Origin: Rikenellaceae bacterium
Lineage (GTDB): Bacteria; Bacteroidota; Bacteroidia; Bacteroidales; Rikenellaceae
DNA: 11,455 nucleotides
Assembly (NCBI GenBank): GCA_031286025.1
Contig: JAITVB010000182.1
Coordinates: 1-11,455 of the forward strand
Direction of reading: 5' to 3'
In this document: positions 1-5,926 of the stretch, one piece after another
How the letters are laid out: the number at the start of each line of letters is the position of its first letter
Numbering within the stretch: position 1 is the stretch's first letter
Made by a program: the position numbers and the translations under genes
The notes under the pieces: generated by a model
Seen by the model: the letters and a program-made list of their open reading frames with translations, nothing else
Database searches by the model: none
Told to the model about the DNA's origin: nothing

Positions 1-579
1 TGGGAGGGGAACGGATTCACCTCTGTGCGGGTGCTCGACGTGATACATCTTGAAATCGATCCCTCGGCCCGGTCGTTCGACGACCATGCGGCCACCCTCA
101 AATACAAGTACCGCTATCAGTTGTCCCGATACCGTAATGCCCTTGACCCCGAGCGCTACGAGACGGTGACGCTTACCGACTTCCTGCCTTACCTCGACGA
201 ACTTTACCCACTCTATCTCGACGTCAGCCGCCGGGCCTCGGAATATACTGCCCCGCCTTATCCCGCCGCTTATTTTCATATCGTCAAGCACCATTTCGGC
301 GACGATGCCGTGATAACTGCCATCCGCCGGCGAGACAACGGCCGCTTCCTCGGCTTCATGTTGGTACTTTATGCAAAAGAAAGCTGTGTACACCAATATA
401 TCGGCTTTGACCGCATCGACGAACTCTACCTGTGGTACAACCTCACCGTCGGAGCTATCGACGAAGCCATTCGCCGCCGCGTTTTTCGAATCAATATGGG
501 GGTGACCCATGCGGTTTCAAAACATAAATTCGGGGCGCATAGCGAAGCGACTTCCATGCTTGTAAAGTCGATCCGATAA
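1..579 (+). CDS. GNAT / FemAB-like acyltransferase, 3' part only
   Basis: The reading frame is open from the first base, so the true start lies upstream and the GTG at 25 is probably internal. The visible 192 residues resemble the C-terminal part of the Acetyltransf_6 / FemAB-like branch of the GNAT superfamily. A basic aromatic stretch (YKYRYQLSR, visible residues 35-43) is followed by an acidic and aromatic helix region. Strands with FLGFMLVLY and a QYIGFD segment come next, then an amphipathic helix with EAIRRR, and finally a conserved-looking end (GVTHAVSKHKFGA, about 167-179). Proteins of this kind move acyl or aminoacyl groups onto amines, sometimes in cell-wall or lipid modification, but the substrate cannot be read here. 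No signal peptide is visible and a cytoplasmic location is likely. The stop at 577-579 overlaps the left arm of a strong terminator. The GNAT-like fold is fairly secure; the precise family is not. Confidence 0.72.
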   Translation, partial: WEGNGFTSVRVLDVIHLEIDPSARSFDDHAATLKYKYRYQLSRYRNALDPERYETVTLTDFLPYLDELYPLYLDVSRRASEYTAPPYPAAYFHIVKHHFGDDAVITAIRRRDNGRFLGFMLVLYAKESCVHQYIGFDRIDELYLWYNLTVGAIDEAIRRRVFRINMGVTHAVSKHKFGAHSEATSMLVKSIR

Positions 580-615
580 AAAAGATCGCCAGGAATTTTC
601 CTGGCGATCTTTTTT
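578..615. terminator. Bidirectional intrinsic terminator
   Basis: A perfect 17-bp inverted repeat (578-594 against 599-615) encloses a 4-base loop. Its GC-rich core (GATCGCCAGGA) is flanked by six A on the left and six T on the right, so it gives a U-tract hairpin on both strands. It sits between the convergent acetyltransferase gene (+) and the small membrane protein gene (-), and should end both transcripts. Confidence 0.93.
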
Positions 616-624
616 ATGCTCTGC

Positions 625-894
625 TTATTTGCGGGCGGTATCGGGCTTTTCGCCGTGTATCCCGCAACTGCTGCAGTCGACGCTTTCACAATCGAGTGTC
701 GTACCGCGTAATTCGGCGTCGTGTTCGAGGATCATTTCTTTCGCGCAGCGGATACCGCGCTTTTTCATTTCGGGATTTTCTCCGATTTCCGAACGCAGGG
801 GATGGCCCGTGATCCATTGCGTAAGTGAAAAGCCCGCGATAAAAATCACCACCGCGCCCGCGGTCACCAGAAATATGAATAGCCAAGCCCCCAT
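625..894 (-). CDS. Small single-pass membrane protein with Cys cluster
   Basis: This 89-residue protein begins with a hydrophobic helix (residues about 4-25, WLFIFLVTAGAVVIFIAGF). A hydrophilic tail follows with four cysteines: C50 and a C-terminal group C69, C74, C77 (DCESVDCSSCG). The spacing CX4CX2C suggests metal or Fe-S binding, or disulfides if the tail is outside. The few charges near the helix leave the topology unclear. I do not recognise the family, and no function is claimed. The evidence for a real gene is its position: it ends just before the shared terminator at 578-615, it has a clean membrane helix at the very N-terminus, and the competing frames look like shadows. I see no good -7 box upstream (895-960), so its promoter is unassigned. 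Confidence 0.68.
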   Translation of the reverse strand: MGAWLFIFLVTAGAVVIFIAGFSLTQWITGHPLRSEIGENPEMKKRGIRCAKEMILEHDAELRGTTLDCESVDCSSCGIHGEKPDTARK

Positions 895-1195
895 CCGCTG
901 TGATCTTCAGAGTTAAATCAGTCTTCTTTAAGTGTAAGGCAATTCTTAATCATGTATGGAAAAAACGCTTAAATCGCCCCTTTGGAAACGGAGCAAGTTC
1001 CCCCTGAAGTTATAGAGCAAAAACAACTGAAAATCGTTGTCCGGATCGGGGTCTTGCGGGGTTTGATTTTGCCCGGGTCAAACAACTGTCTTTGTAGGTC
1101 TTTGATCTCGATTTTGCGAGAGCCGTAAATTGCTCTCGCCCATAAAACGGTTGGGATTGTGTCGACCGACACTGCGAAGATAGCGATTTTTCAAT
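895..1195. other. Intergenic region with two short hairpins, no gene seen
   Basis: About 300 bases lie between the divergent small membrane protein gene and the promoter of the PRiA4_ORF3-like gene. Short open frames cross it on the minus strand, but they look like low-quality composition-driven frames. Two inverted repeats are visible. One is GTTTGA 1061-1066 paired with TCAAAC 1078-1083. The other is a perfect 8-bp stem, GCGAGAGC 1116-1123 with GCTCTCGC 1132-1139, around an 8-base loop. Neither is followed by a T-tract. The octamer GATTTTGC occurs twice (1064-1071 and 1110-1117). No tRNA or known RNA family is recognised, and no TAnnTTTG box is present on either strand before 1196. Confidence 0.5.
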
Positions 1196-1203
1196 TATCT
1201 TTG
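1196..1203 (+). promoter_or_regulatory. Bacteroidetes -7 promoter box TATCTTTG
   Basis: TATCTTTG matches the TAnnTTTG consensus of the Bacteroidetes primary sigma factor exactly. No clear TTG -33 element is seen at the usual 19-21 base spacing. Transcription would begin around 1210. This excludes the upstream ATG at 1159 and supports the start at 1264 for the following gene, with a leader of roughly 55 bases. Confidence 0.72.
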
Positions 1204-1263
1204 CATAAAGCACGGTCAAAAACTCCGGATGCCGCGAGGCACCCACAAACTAACACGCCGACT

Positions 1264-1776
1264 ATGGAGATGGTTTTCAAACTTCGCATGATCAACGATG
1301 AGGACGATAATTTCGTCCGCGACTATGAAGTGTTCTATTCGATGACGCTGCTCGACTTCCACTACCTGATCTGCGAAGATCTGCAATACGATCCGGGCAA
1401 CATGGTGTCGTTCTTCGCCGCCGACCGCCGATGGCGCAAATTTCAGGAATTCACCCTGGTCGACGTCGGCGAAGGTACGGATCCCGAGCGGCCCCCTGTT
1501 CCGATGGGCGAAGTCTTCCTCGGCCAAATCCTGCACAACAACAACGACCGGCTCATCTACCAGTTCGATGTGTTCGAAGACCGCGCCATGTATCTCGAAC
1601 TTATGGCTGCCACCCGCACTCAGGAAGGACTTGCATACCCCCGTGTAGCTTTCGCCAATGGAGCCCCTCCCGACCAGTTCGACCCTGCTGCGTCGCCCCG
1701 AAACCAGTCCATTTTCGAAGAAGCCATGGACGGATTTTCCGACTTCAGCGGCGATGACGAATACGACGACGAATAA
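1264..1776 (+). CDS. PRiA4_ORF3-like (IS1096 passenger TnpR-type) family protein
   Basis: This 170-residue protein resembles the plasmid pRiA4b ORF-3 / 'IS1096 element passenger TnpR' family common in Bacteroidetes. It opens with an MVFKLRM strand and then VRDYEVFYSMTLLDFHYLI, where family members have a helix after a short beta hairpin. Next come an FF..DRRWRKFQEFTLVD segment, a LGQIL.NNNDRLIYQFDVFEDRAMYLEL core, and an acidic tail ending DDEYDDE. The family name comes from genes carried on mobile elements. It does not show that this protein is a resolvase, and no transposase or inverted repeats flank it. A longer frame starts at ATG 1159, but the promoter box at 1196-1203 lies inside it, so I chose 1264. 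ATG 1270 (MVFKL) is a close alternative that matches how homologues usually begin. It is monocistronic and ends at the terminator at 1847-1883. The function of the family is unknown. Confidence 0.85.
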   Translation: MEMVFKLRMINDEDDNFVRDYEVFYSMTLLDFHYLICEDLQYDPGNMVSFFAADRRWRKFQEFTLVDVGEGTDPERPPVPMGEVFLGQILHNNNDRLIYQFDVFEDRAMYLELMAATRTQEGLAYPRVAFANGAPPDQFDPAASPRNQSIFEEAMDGFSDFSGDDEYDDE

Positions 1777-1846
1777 CCTTGCCGGGAAGACTTCGGAATG
1801 TTTTTGATTTTCAATTACCTTAAATATCCGGAAACAGGGCAGTATA

Positions 1847-1883
1847 AAAAGAGCGGTTCACCGAAAGGTTAAGCCGCTCTTTT
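1847..1883. terminator. Bidirectional intrinsic terminator
   Basis: AAAAGAGCGG (1847-1856) pairs perfectly with CCGCTCTTTT (1874-1883). The stem can extend by two more base pairs past a bulged G at 1873. A and T runs flank it on both sides, so it can work in both directions. It lies between the PRiA4_ORF3-like gene (+) and the last gene of the eight-gene minus-strand operon, and marks the 3' end of both transcription units. Confidence 0.88.
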
Positions 1884-1899
1884 CCAATTTGAAAACCCC

Positions 1900-2238
1900 T
1901 TACTGCCCGGCCCGGGCAATACTGTAGGCGATGATGGCCCAAAGGCAGAGCGCCAAGCCGTTCACGATGATATACACCGTGTTCGAGGCGTGGCACACGG
2001 CCAACAGAATATCGGTGGCGAGCATCAGAAAGAAAAAGATCCCCGAGGTAGTCCTGACCATCAGGCTGCTGCGTTTGGCCTCGGTCGACGAAAAGGCCGT
2101 CGTGGCGCACAACAACACAAGGCACACGATCGATGTCCCCAACGAATAGAGCAGATTGTCGCCCCATGTGTGGAATCCGTAGAAAATCAGTCCGCTGATT
2201 ACGAGCGAAATGAACAGCATAAATACGTTCGTTTTCAT
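1900..2238 (-). CDS. Four-helix integral membrane protein, operon gene 8
   Basis: The 112-residue product is almost entirely hydrophobic, with four predicted membrane helices at about 4-22, 27-48, 62-83 and 86-108. A short loop between helices 2 and 3 carries the charged residues (STEAKRSS) and is probably cytoplasmic by the positive-inside rule, placing both termini in the cytoplasm as well. I do not recognise a named family, and no catalytic motif is visible. It starts 3 bases after the stop of the GYF_2 gene, so it is very likely translated from the same message. It is the last gene of the operon and ends 17 bases before the terminator at 1847-1883. A role anchoring or sensing at the inner membrane together with the SPFH/GYF_2 proteins is inference from position only. 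Confidence 0.82.
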   Translation of the reverse strand: MKTNVFMLFISLVISGLIFYGFHTWGDNLLYSLGTSIVCLVLLCATTAFSSTEAKRSSLMVRTTSGIFFFLMLATDILLAVCHASNTVYIIVNGLALCLWAIIAYSIARAGQ

Positions 2239-2241
2239 CGT

Positions 2242-2595
2242 TTATTCCTGGTTTTCCGGTGTCTGGGGCGGGGTAGCGTTGAATGAGGCGTTGATGTTGG
2301 TGATCTCCCGGGCACGTTTCCATGCGGGTATTCCGGGCATCCACAGGTAGGTTTCGAGGGTCACGTCGCCGGTCTGGATCATCGCCTGCACTTCGCCCAA
2401 GGTGAAAGGCCCCTTTTGCATACCGCCCACAATCGCGTGAATATATTTGGGCGGAGCGGCCACCTGATCGTTGTTGAGCATACGGGCCGTATTGTTATAC
2501 GAGTCGTTCATCGCGTTGGCGAAAAGCGATGCCATCGAGAGGCCCATCGCCAATTCGACCATATTGTGTACGGACAATTTCGTTTCGTCTCCCAT
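2242..2595 (-). CDS. GYF_2-domain protein, operon gene 7
   Basis: This 117-residue soluble protein has an N-terminal helical part (residues 5-40, Met- and Ala-rich, with VELAMGLSMASLFANAM) and a C-terminal GYF_2 (DUF4339-type) domain. The domain spans about 50-105, with GGMQKGPFTLGEVQAMI, then a Gly/Asp turn, YLWMPGIPAW and an end at KRAREI. The GPFTL and W...G...W pattern is diagnostic of this fold. The same domain forms the C-terminus of the SPFH protein encoded 29 bases upstream, so the two are paralogous modules. GYF-type domains bind proline-rich peptides in eukaryotes; ligands of the bacterial type are poorly known. The tail here is itself short and proline-bearing (ATPPQTPENQE). There is no signal peptide, so it is probably cytoplasmic. 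The leader before the ATG is A-rich (CGAAAAATT), which is usual for Bacteroidetes starts. Confidence 0.87.
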   Translation of the reverse strand: MGDETKLSVHNMVELAMGLSMASLFANAMNDSYNNTARMLNNDQVAAPPKYIHAIVGGMQKGPFTLGEVQAMIQTGDVTLETYLWMPGIPAWKRAREITNINASFNATPPQTPENQE

Positions 2596-2624
2596 AATTT
2601 TTCGTTTTTAGGGGTTTTTAATGA

Positions 2625-4004
2625 TCATCCTTCGTTCATCGCGGGTGGAGGGGGAGGAGTGGCCGGACCGACCGGCGGGGGAGGGGGAACAGTGGCAAAC
2701 AGCGCGTTCACCTCCTGTACGTTCGAGGCGGGTTCCCAACCGGCCATCCCGGCTTTCCAGATGAAGGTGGCGGGAGTAAACTGGCCGCCGGGCATCATCT
2801 GCCGCAGTTGTTCGAGGGTGTAGGGTCCCGTCTGGGCGCCGCCTGCCGAGATGTGGTATTCGGCCGTGGCTCCGGCCGGGGGCATCGGGGGTTGGGGTTG
2901 GTTCATGCCTTGGGTCATTTGCCCGATCATGTTGGACATACTGCCGCCTACGGCACCGCCCATCATCATGCCGGTCATCATTGCCGCGGGGTTCATTCCA
3001 CCGTCGCCGCCCATATTCATCCCGCCGCTGCCGCCCAACTGACCGATGCTCGCTGCCGCTGTCTTGGCCACGTCGCCCTGGACGTTGATCTGGTGGGCGG
3101 TGAGGTTCGACGTTTCGGTCTGCAGGCGTTGCAGGCGTTGGGTTTCTTCACGTTGAATGCGCAGGGCTTCGGCCTGGTTCTGGGCATTGATTGCCTGCAG
3201 ATCGGCCATGTTCTGGATGTTGATCGCCGTCTGGGCTTGCAGGGTAGCGGTTTGCAGGTCGGCGGTCACGGCTTTGAGGCGTTCGTAGTCGGCGCTTTCC
3301 TTATTGATCGTGATGCCCGACAGGTCGACGCGCTTGAGACACACCCCGAAGTCATCGCCCAGTGCCGTGCGGAGTTTTTCTTCCACCAACCCGTTGATCT
3401 GGTCGATGCCGCGCTCGATCTGCACGAGCGGAATCCCGAGTTGGGCCGGCGCATTGGTGATGGCCGACTTGGCATAACGAACCACGGCGCGTTTGACTTG
3501 TTCGAAAAACTCGTCCATGCTGAAGTCGATCATGCGGTTGAGTTTGATGAAACCCTTGTAGTCCTTGATGTTGAACGTGATCGCCCCCTTGACGGTCACC
3601 GGGGCGGTGTAGTCGAGGAAACGCGAGTCGGCCACGTCGAACTCGTTGATGAAGAACGGGATCTGGATGTTCCCTGCCAGGTTGATGAAGTAAATCTCGG
3701 CCTGGAACGGCGACGATCCGCCGAAAGCCGTCCCGACGATGCTCGTAAGCACCGGAAAGTTGGCCGTCTTGATGGTTTCGTCGAAGGGACCTTCGATAAA
3801 ATCCTGCATCGTGCCGTCCTTCTGTTTGTAGACGAACACGGCTACTTCGCCGTCTTTCACCCTCAGGCTGCTGCCATAGCGGATCGCGTTTTCACGCTTG
3901 CTGGGTTCGCCCGCGGGCGACCATTTCCATATCAAAAAGTCTTTTTCGTCACAACGGATGACATCCATCAATCCGCCTTCTTTCTTACTGCCGAATAATC
4001 CCAT
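2625..4004 (-). CDS. YdjI-type SPFH protein with C-terminal GYF_2 domain, operon gene 6
   Basis: The product has 459 residues. Residues about 15-240 form an SPFH (stomatin/prohibitin/flotillin/HflK) domain of the YdjI or 'virion core protein' type, including VIRCDEKDFLIWKW, EVAVFVYKQKDG, FIEGPF, VKGAITFNIKD and LKRVDLSGITI. A Gln/Ala-rich coiled coil follows (240-310), then a Gly/Met-rich stretch (321-367), a Pro linker (369-377), a GYF_2 domain (381-437, TGPYTLEQL and FIWKAGMAGW) and a tail with two runs of five prolines (440-454). SPFH proteins oligomerise on membranes and scaffold microdomains. B. subtilis YdjI works with YdjG/YdjH and the stress protein PspA. The open frame extends upstream to 4175, but that part overlaps the preceding gene. 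The start at 4004 gives the family-typical MGLFG N-terminus and an 11-base gap. No N-terminal membrane helix is seen, so attachment is probably peripheral or through a partner. Confidence 0.92.
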   Translation of the reverse strand: MGLFGSKKEGGLMDVIRCDEKDFLIWKWSPAGEPSKRENAIRYGSSLRVKDGEVAVFVYKQKDGTMQDFIEGPFDETIKTANFPVLTSIVGTAFGGSSPFQAEIYFINLAGNIQIPFFINEFDVADSRFLDYTAPVTVKGAITFNIKDYKGFIKLNRMIDFSMDEFFEQVKRAVVRYAKSAITNAPAQLGIPLVQIERGIDQINGLVEEKLRTALGDDFGVCLKRVDLSGITINKESADYERLKAVTADLQTATLQAQTAINIQNMADLQAINAQNQAEALRIQREETQRLQRLQTETSNLTAHQINVQGDVAKTAAASIGQLGGSGGMNMGGDGGMNPAAMMTGMMMGGAVGGSMSNMIGQMTQGMNQPQPPMPPAGATAEYHISAGGAQTGPYTLEQLRQMMPGGQFTPATFIWKAGMAGWEPASNVQEVNALFATVPPPPPVGPATPPPPPAMNEG

Positions 4005-4015
4005 AGCAGGTTGTT

Positions 4016-4933
4016 TTATTGGGTGATTAATTTTTTCAGTTTGGTCTGGTCCGAGGGATAGCGCATCGCCGTGCACCGGGCTACGAAGGCGTCGGCCGCG
4101 TCCGTCTTTCCGTTGGCCACATAGTAGGCCACCAATATCCGGGCACATTCGAAATCCTTCATGTTTCCCATACACTGCCTGATGAAGAAATCCTCGGCCG
4201 CAGCGGTTTCGCCCGCCGCAACGATGCTGCCCGTGATAGCCGTCCGGGCATCGATCGCGTCCATCGATTCCTTGTCGGGTATCGCTTCATAAGCCTGCAC
4301 GGCTTGTTGCCAAGCGGCTTCTTCGACCGATCCGATCACGGGATCTCCCACGGCCTCGCCGGTGAGTATCACGCCATAGCCGGCCACCCCGAGGATGACC
4401 GCCATCAGGCAGAGCCATACGATCAGGTTTTTCGTCGCGGCGCTGCGGCGCTGTTTCTCGATCGATCTGATCTGTTCCGTGATTTCGTCGGCCAGGGCGG
4501 TCACTTCGCGGCTTTTGCCGAAGTCGCGTCGGGCCAGACGTTCGAAGTAGGTGTAGTCGTTTTTCATCTCGCGGAAAGCGCGGTTGAAAGGCTCGTTGCC
4601 GAGCGTCCCCTTCGATTTGCGTATGAATGAGACGATGCTCAGCACTACGAACAACAGGCAAAAGATCCAGAAGAACCCCGCCTCGCTGATCGCGGCCATC
4701 AGCAGGAACGCCACGGCCAGGATCGGGTAAATGATGACGCTCAACTGGGCCATTCCCTTGCCGAACGAGGGGGCGGGGAGGCTTTTCATAGCGTGCAGAA
4801 TACGTTCGAGCGTGCCAACTAATTGGTTCACACCCATGTTTTCCTCATCCCCTCCCTCGGCCACATATCCGCATACGGGGCAGATCTTTGAGAGCAGGGG
4901 CATGTCTTCCTTGCATCTGGGACATTGTGCCAT
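4016..4933 (-). CDS. Zinc-ribbon membrane protein with periplasmic C-terminal domain, operon gene 5
   Basis: The 305-residue protein begins with a zinc ribbon: C4-PR-C7 and C18-PV-C21. A pair of membrane helices follows (about 63-83 and 86-105), then a charged helical segment (106-168), a third membrane helix (169-191) and a soluble C-terminal domain (192-305). Basic residues flank the helices in FIRKSKG (after helix 2) and KQRRSAATK (before helix 3). By the positive-inside rule this puts the zinc ribbon and the 106-168 segment in the cytoplasm and the last 115 residues in the periplasm. The C-terminal domain is helical and repeat-like, with cysteines at 254, 263 and 287. Zinc-ribbon membrane proteins next to a YdjI-like SPFH gene are a known arrangement (YdjG in Bacillus). 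It is placed between genes for exported proteins and genes for cytoplasmic ones, which fits a bridging role. Family membership is by architecture only. Confidence 0.87.
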   Translation of the reverse strand: MAQCPRCKEDMPLLSKICPVCGYVAEGGDEENMGVNQLVGTLERILHAMKSLPAPSFGKGMAQLSVIIYPILAVAFLLMAAISEAGFFWIFCLLFVVLSIVSFIRKSKGTLGNEPFNRAFREMKNDYTYFERLARRDFGKSREVTALADEITEQIRSIEKQRRSAATKNLIVWLCLMAVILGVAGYGVILTGEAVGDPVIGSVEEAAWQQAVQAYEAIPDKESMDAIDARTAITGSIVAAGETAAAEDFFIRQCMGNMKDFECARILVAYYVANGKTDAADAFVARCTAMRYPSDQTKLKKLITQ

Positions 4934-4941
4934 AGCTGTAA

Positions 4942-5916
4942 TTATTTGCGGAATTTACCCATGAACCAATTATTTATCCGGTTGGCGACCGACCCGTTGT
5001 TGCGGGCGGCCTCAACCCCGATCTTGGCGGCGGCTTCGATCTGCATCTTGGCCAACATCACCTTGTCGTCGTGCACGCGCATCTGCTCCTCGTAGCGTTG
5101 AGCCTGGGCAGCGAGGGCAGCCTGTTGGGTGGCGTTGATCGAGCTGCGGATCGCATTGACCTGGGCCACGGCCTGCGGGGCCATCGTGCTCGACGGGCTG
5201 ACCCGTTTGAGCGCTTCCAGGGCGCCTTCGTAGTTCTGAATGGCGATCAGCCCTTTGGCTTCGGTCAGAGCGGCGGCGGCTTCGTGGTCGACCATCTTCA
5301 CGTAGACGGCGCTCATCTTGGCGGCCACTTGCGAATACTGGTCGATGCAGTCGGGTACGCCCGCAAGGATTTCGAGCGCTTCGGCATACTGGTCCTGCTT
5401 GGCCAGTGCATCGGCTTTGGCCAACAGTTGCGGCACGCGGGTGGTGTAGTAGTCGATGATCTTCATCCGGCAGCGGTCCATAAAGGCCTGGGCCTCGGTG
5501 CTGCGCGGCTTGACCTGGTTGATGGCCTGGATCATCGCTTTGTTCTCAAGCCGGTCGACGCCTATCACGGTGAACGACATTTCGTCGATCGCCACCCCTT
5601 CGGCTATGTCGAGGAGGTAGACCGACACCTCGATCTTGGTCATGAACTGGACGGGCGCCGTGGCCGTAGTCTGCTTGTCGAGCATCACTACGTTTGCCGT
5701 GAGGATAAACTGGCTTGAGTTCGAACCGAACCCGTTCTGGGTCACCATTTGGCCCAACTTGACCTTGAGCGACTGGATCGCATCGTCGGGCAGGTCGATG
5801 TAGCCCGACACCATGGGGGTGATGGCTACCATCTGTTGGGCGCTCAGCGTTTGTTGGGCTTGTGCGGCCAACGAACAGCCGCACAGCAGGATTATCGTGA
5901 ATATTCTTTTCAGCAT
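4942..5916 (-). CDS. Secreted protein with helical C-terminus, possible CsgG/TolB-N-like fold, operon gene 4
   Basis: The 324-residue protein has a signal peptide (1-20) with cleavage after AQA giving an N-terminal QQ. The LCGC at 11-14 could be read as a weak lipobox, but the AQA-QQ site downstream is better. Residues 25-155 look like an alternating alpha/beta domain: a helix (AIQSLKVKLGQMVTQNGFG), then strands (FILTANVVML, FMTKIEVSVYLLDI) and a helix (KAMIQAINQV). This recalls the CsgG/TolB N-terminal type of envelope domain, by eye only. Residues 160-240 contain two TPR-like helical pairs (KQDQYAEALEIL and IQNYEGALEALKRV). Residues 255-305 are Ala/Gln/Glu-rich and probably coiled coil. Genes on either side are 10 and 8 bases away. 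The product is presumably periplasmic or outer-membrane associated. I know no name for it. Confidence 0.83.
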   Translation of the reverse strand: MLKRIFTIILLCGCSLAAQAQQTLSAQQMVAITPMVSGYIDLPDDAIQSLKVKLGQMVTQNGFGSNSSQFILTANVVMLDKQTTATAPVQFMTKIEVSVYLLDIAEGVAIDEMSFTVIGVDRLENKAMIQAINQVKPRSTEAQAFMDRCRMKIIDYYTTRVPQLLAKADALAKQDQYAEALEILAGVPDCIDQYSQVAAKMSAVYVKMVDHEAAAALTEAKGLIAIQNYEGALEALKRVSPSSTMAPQAVAQVNAIRSSINATQQAALAAQAQRYEEQMRVHDDKVMLAKMQIEAAAKIGVEAARNNGSVANRINNWFMGKFRK

Positions 5917-5926
5917 GGCCCGTCGT

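Noticed and set aside
1116..1139. Perfect hairpin considered as a terminator
   Set aside because: No T-tract follows the stem on either strand, and no gene ends just upstream.
1010..1246. Short minus-strand frames in the 895-1263 spacer
   Set aside because: They overlap each other and the promoter of the next gene, and show no signal peptide, membrane segment or motif.
1264..1776. Transposon or resolvase gene suggested by the 'TnpR' family name
   Set aside because: No serine-recombinase motif, transposase or terminal inverted repeats are visible. The family name is historical.
2808..3998. Long plus-strand open frame of 396 codons
   Set aside because: It lies wholly antisense to the SPFH-GYF_2 gene, is His/Gly/Asp/Val-rich without domain signals, and arises from the GC-rich codon use of the real gene.
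4005..4175. Upstream extension of the SPFH gene to the ATG at 4175
   Set aside because: It overlaps the zinc-ribbon gene by about 160 bases and its 57 residues lack SPFH similarity. The MGLFG start at 4004 fits the family.
5071..5718. Plus-strand frame antisense to the 324-aa secreted protein
   Set aside because: The composition is Gly/His/Leu/Asp-rich, with no start context or family resemblance.
5874..5887. Lipobox-like LCGC in the 324-aa protein
   Set aside because: A better signal peptidase I site (AQA before QQ) lies six residues on, and it follows the Gln pattern of the other five exported proteins. A lipoprotein is not fully excluded.
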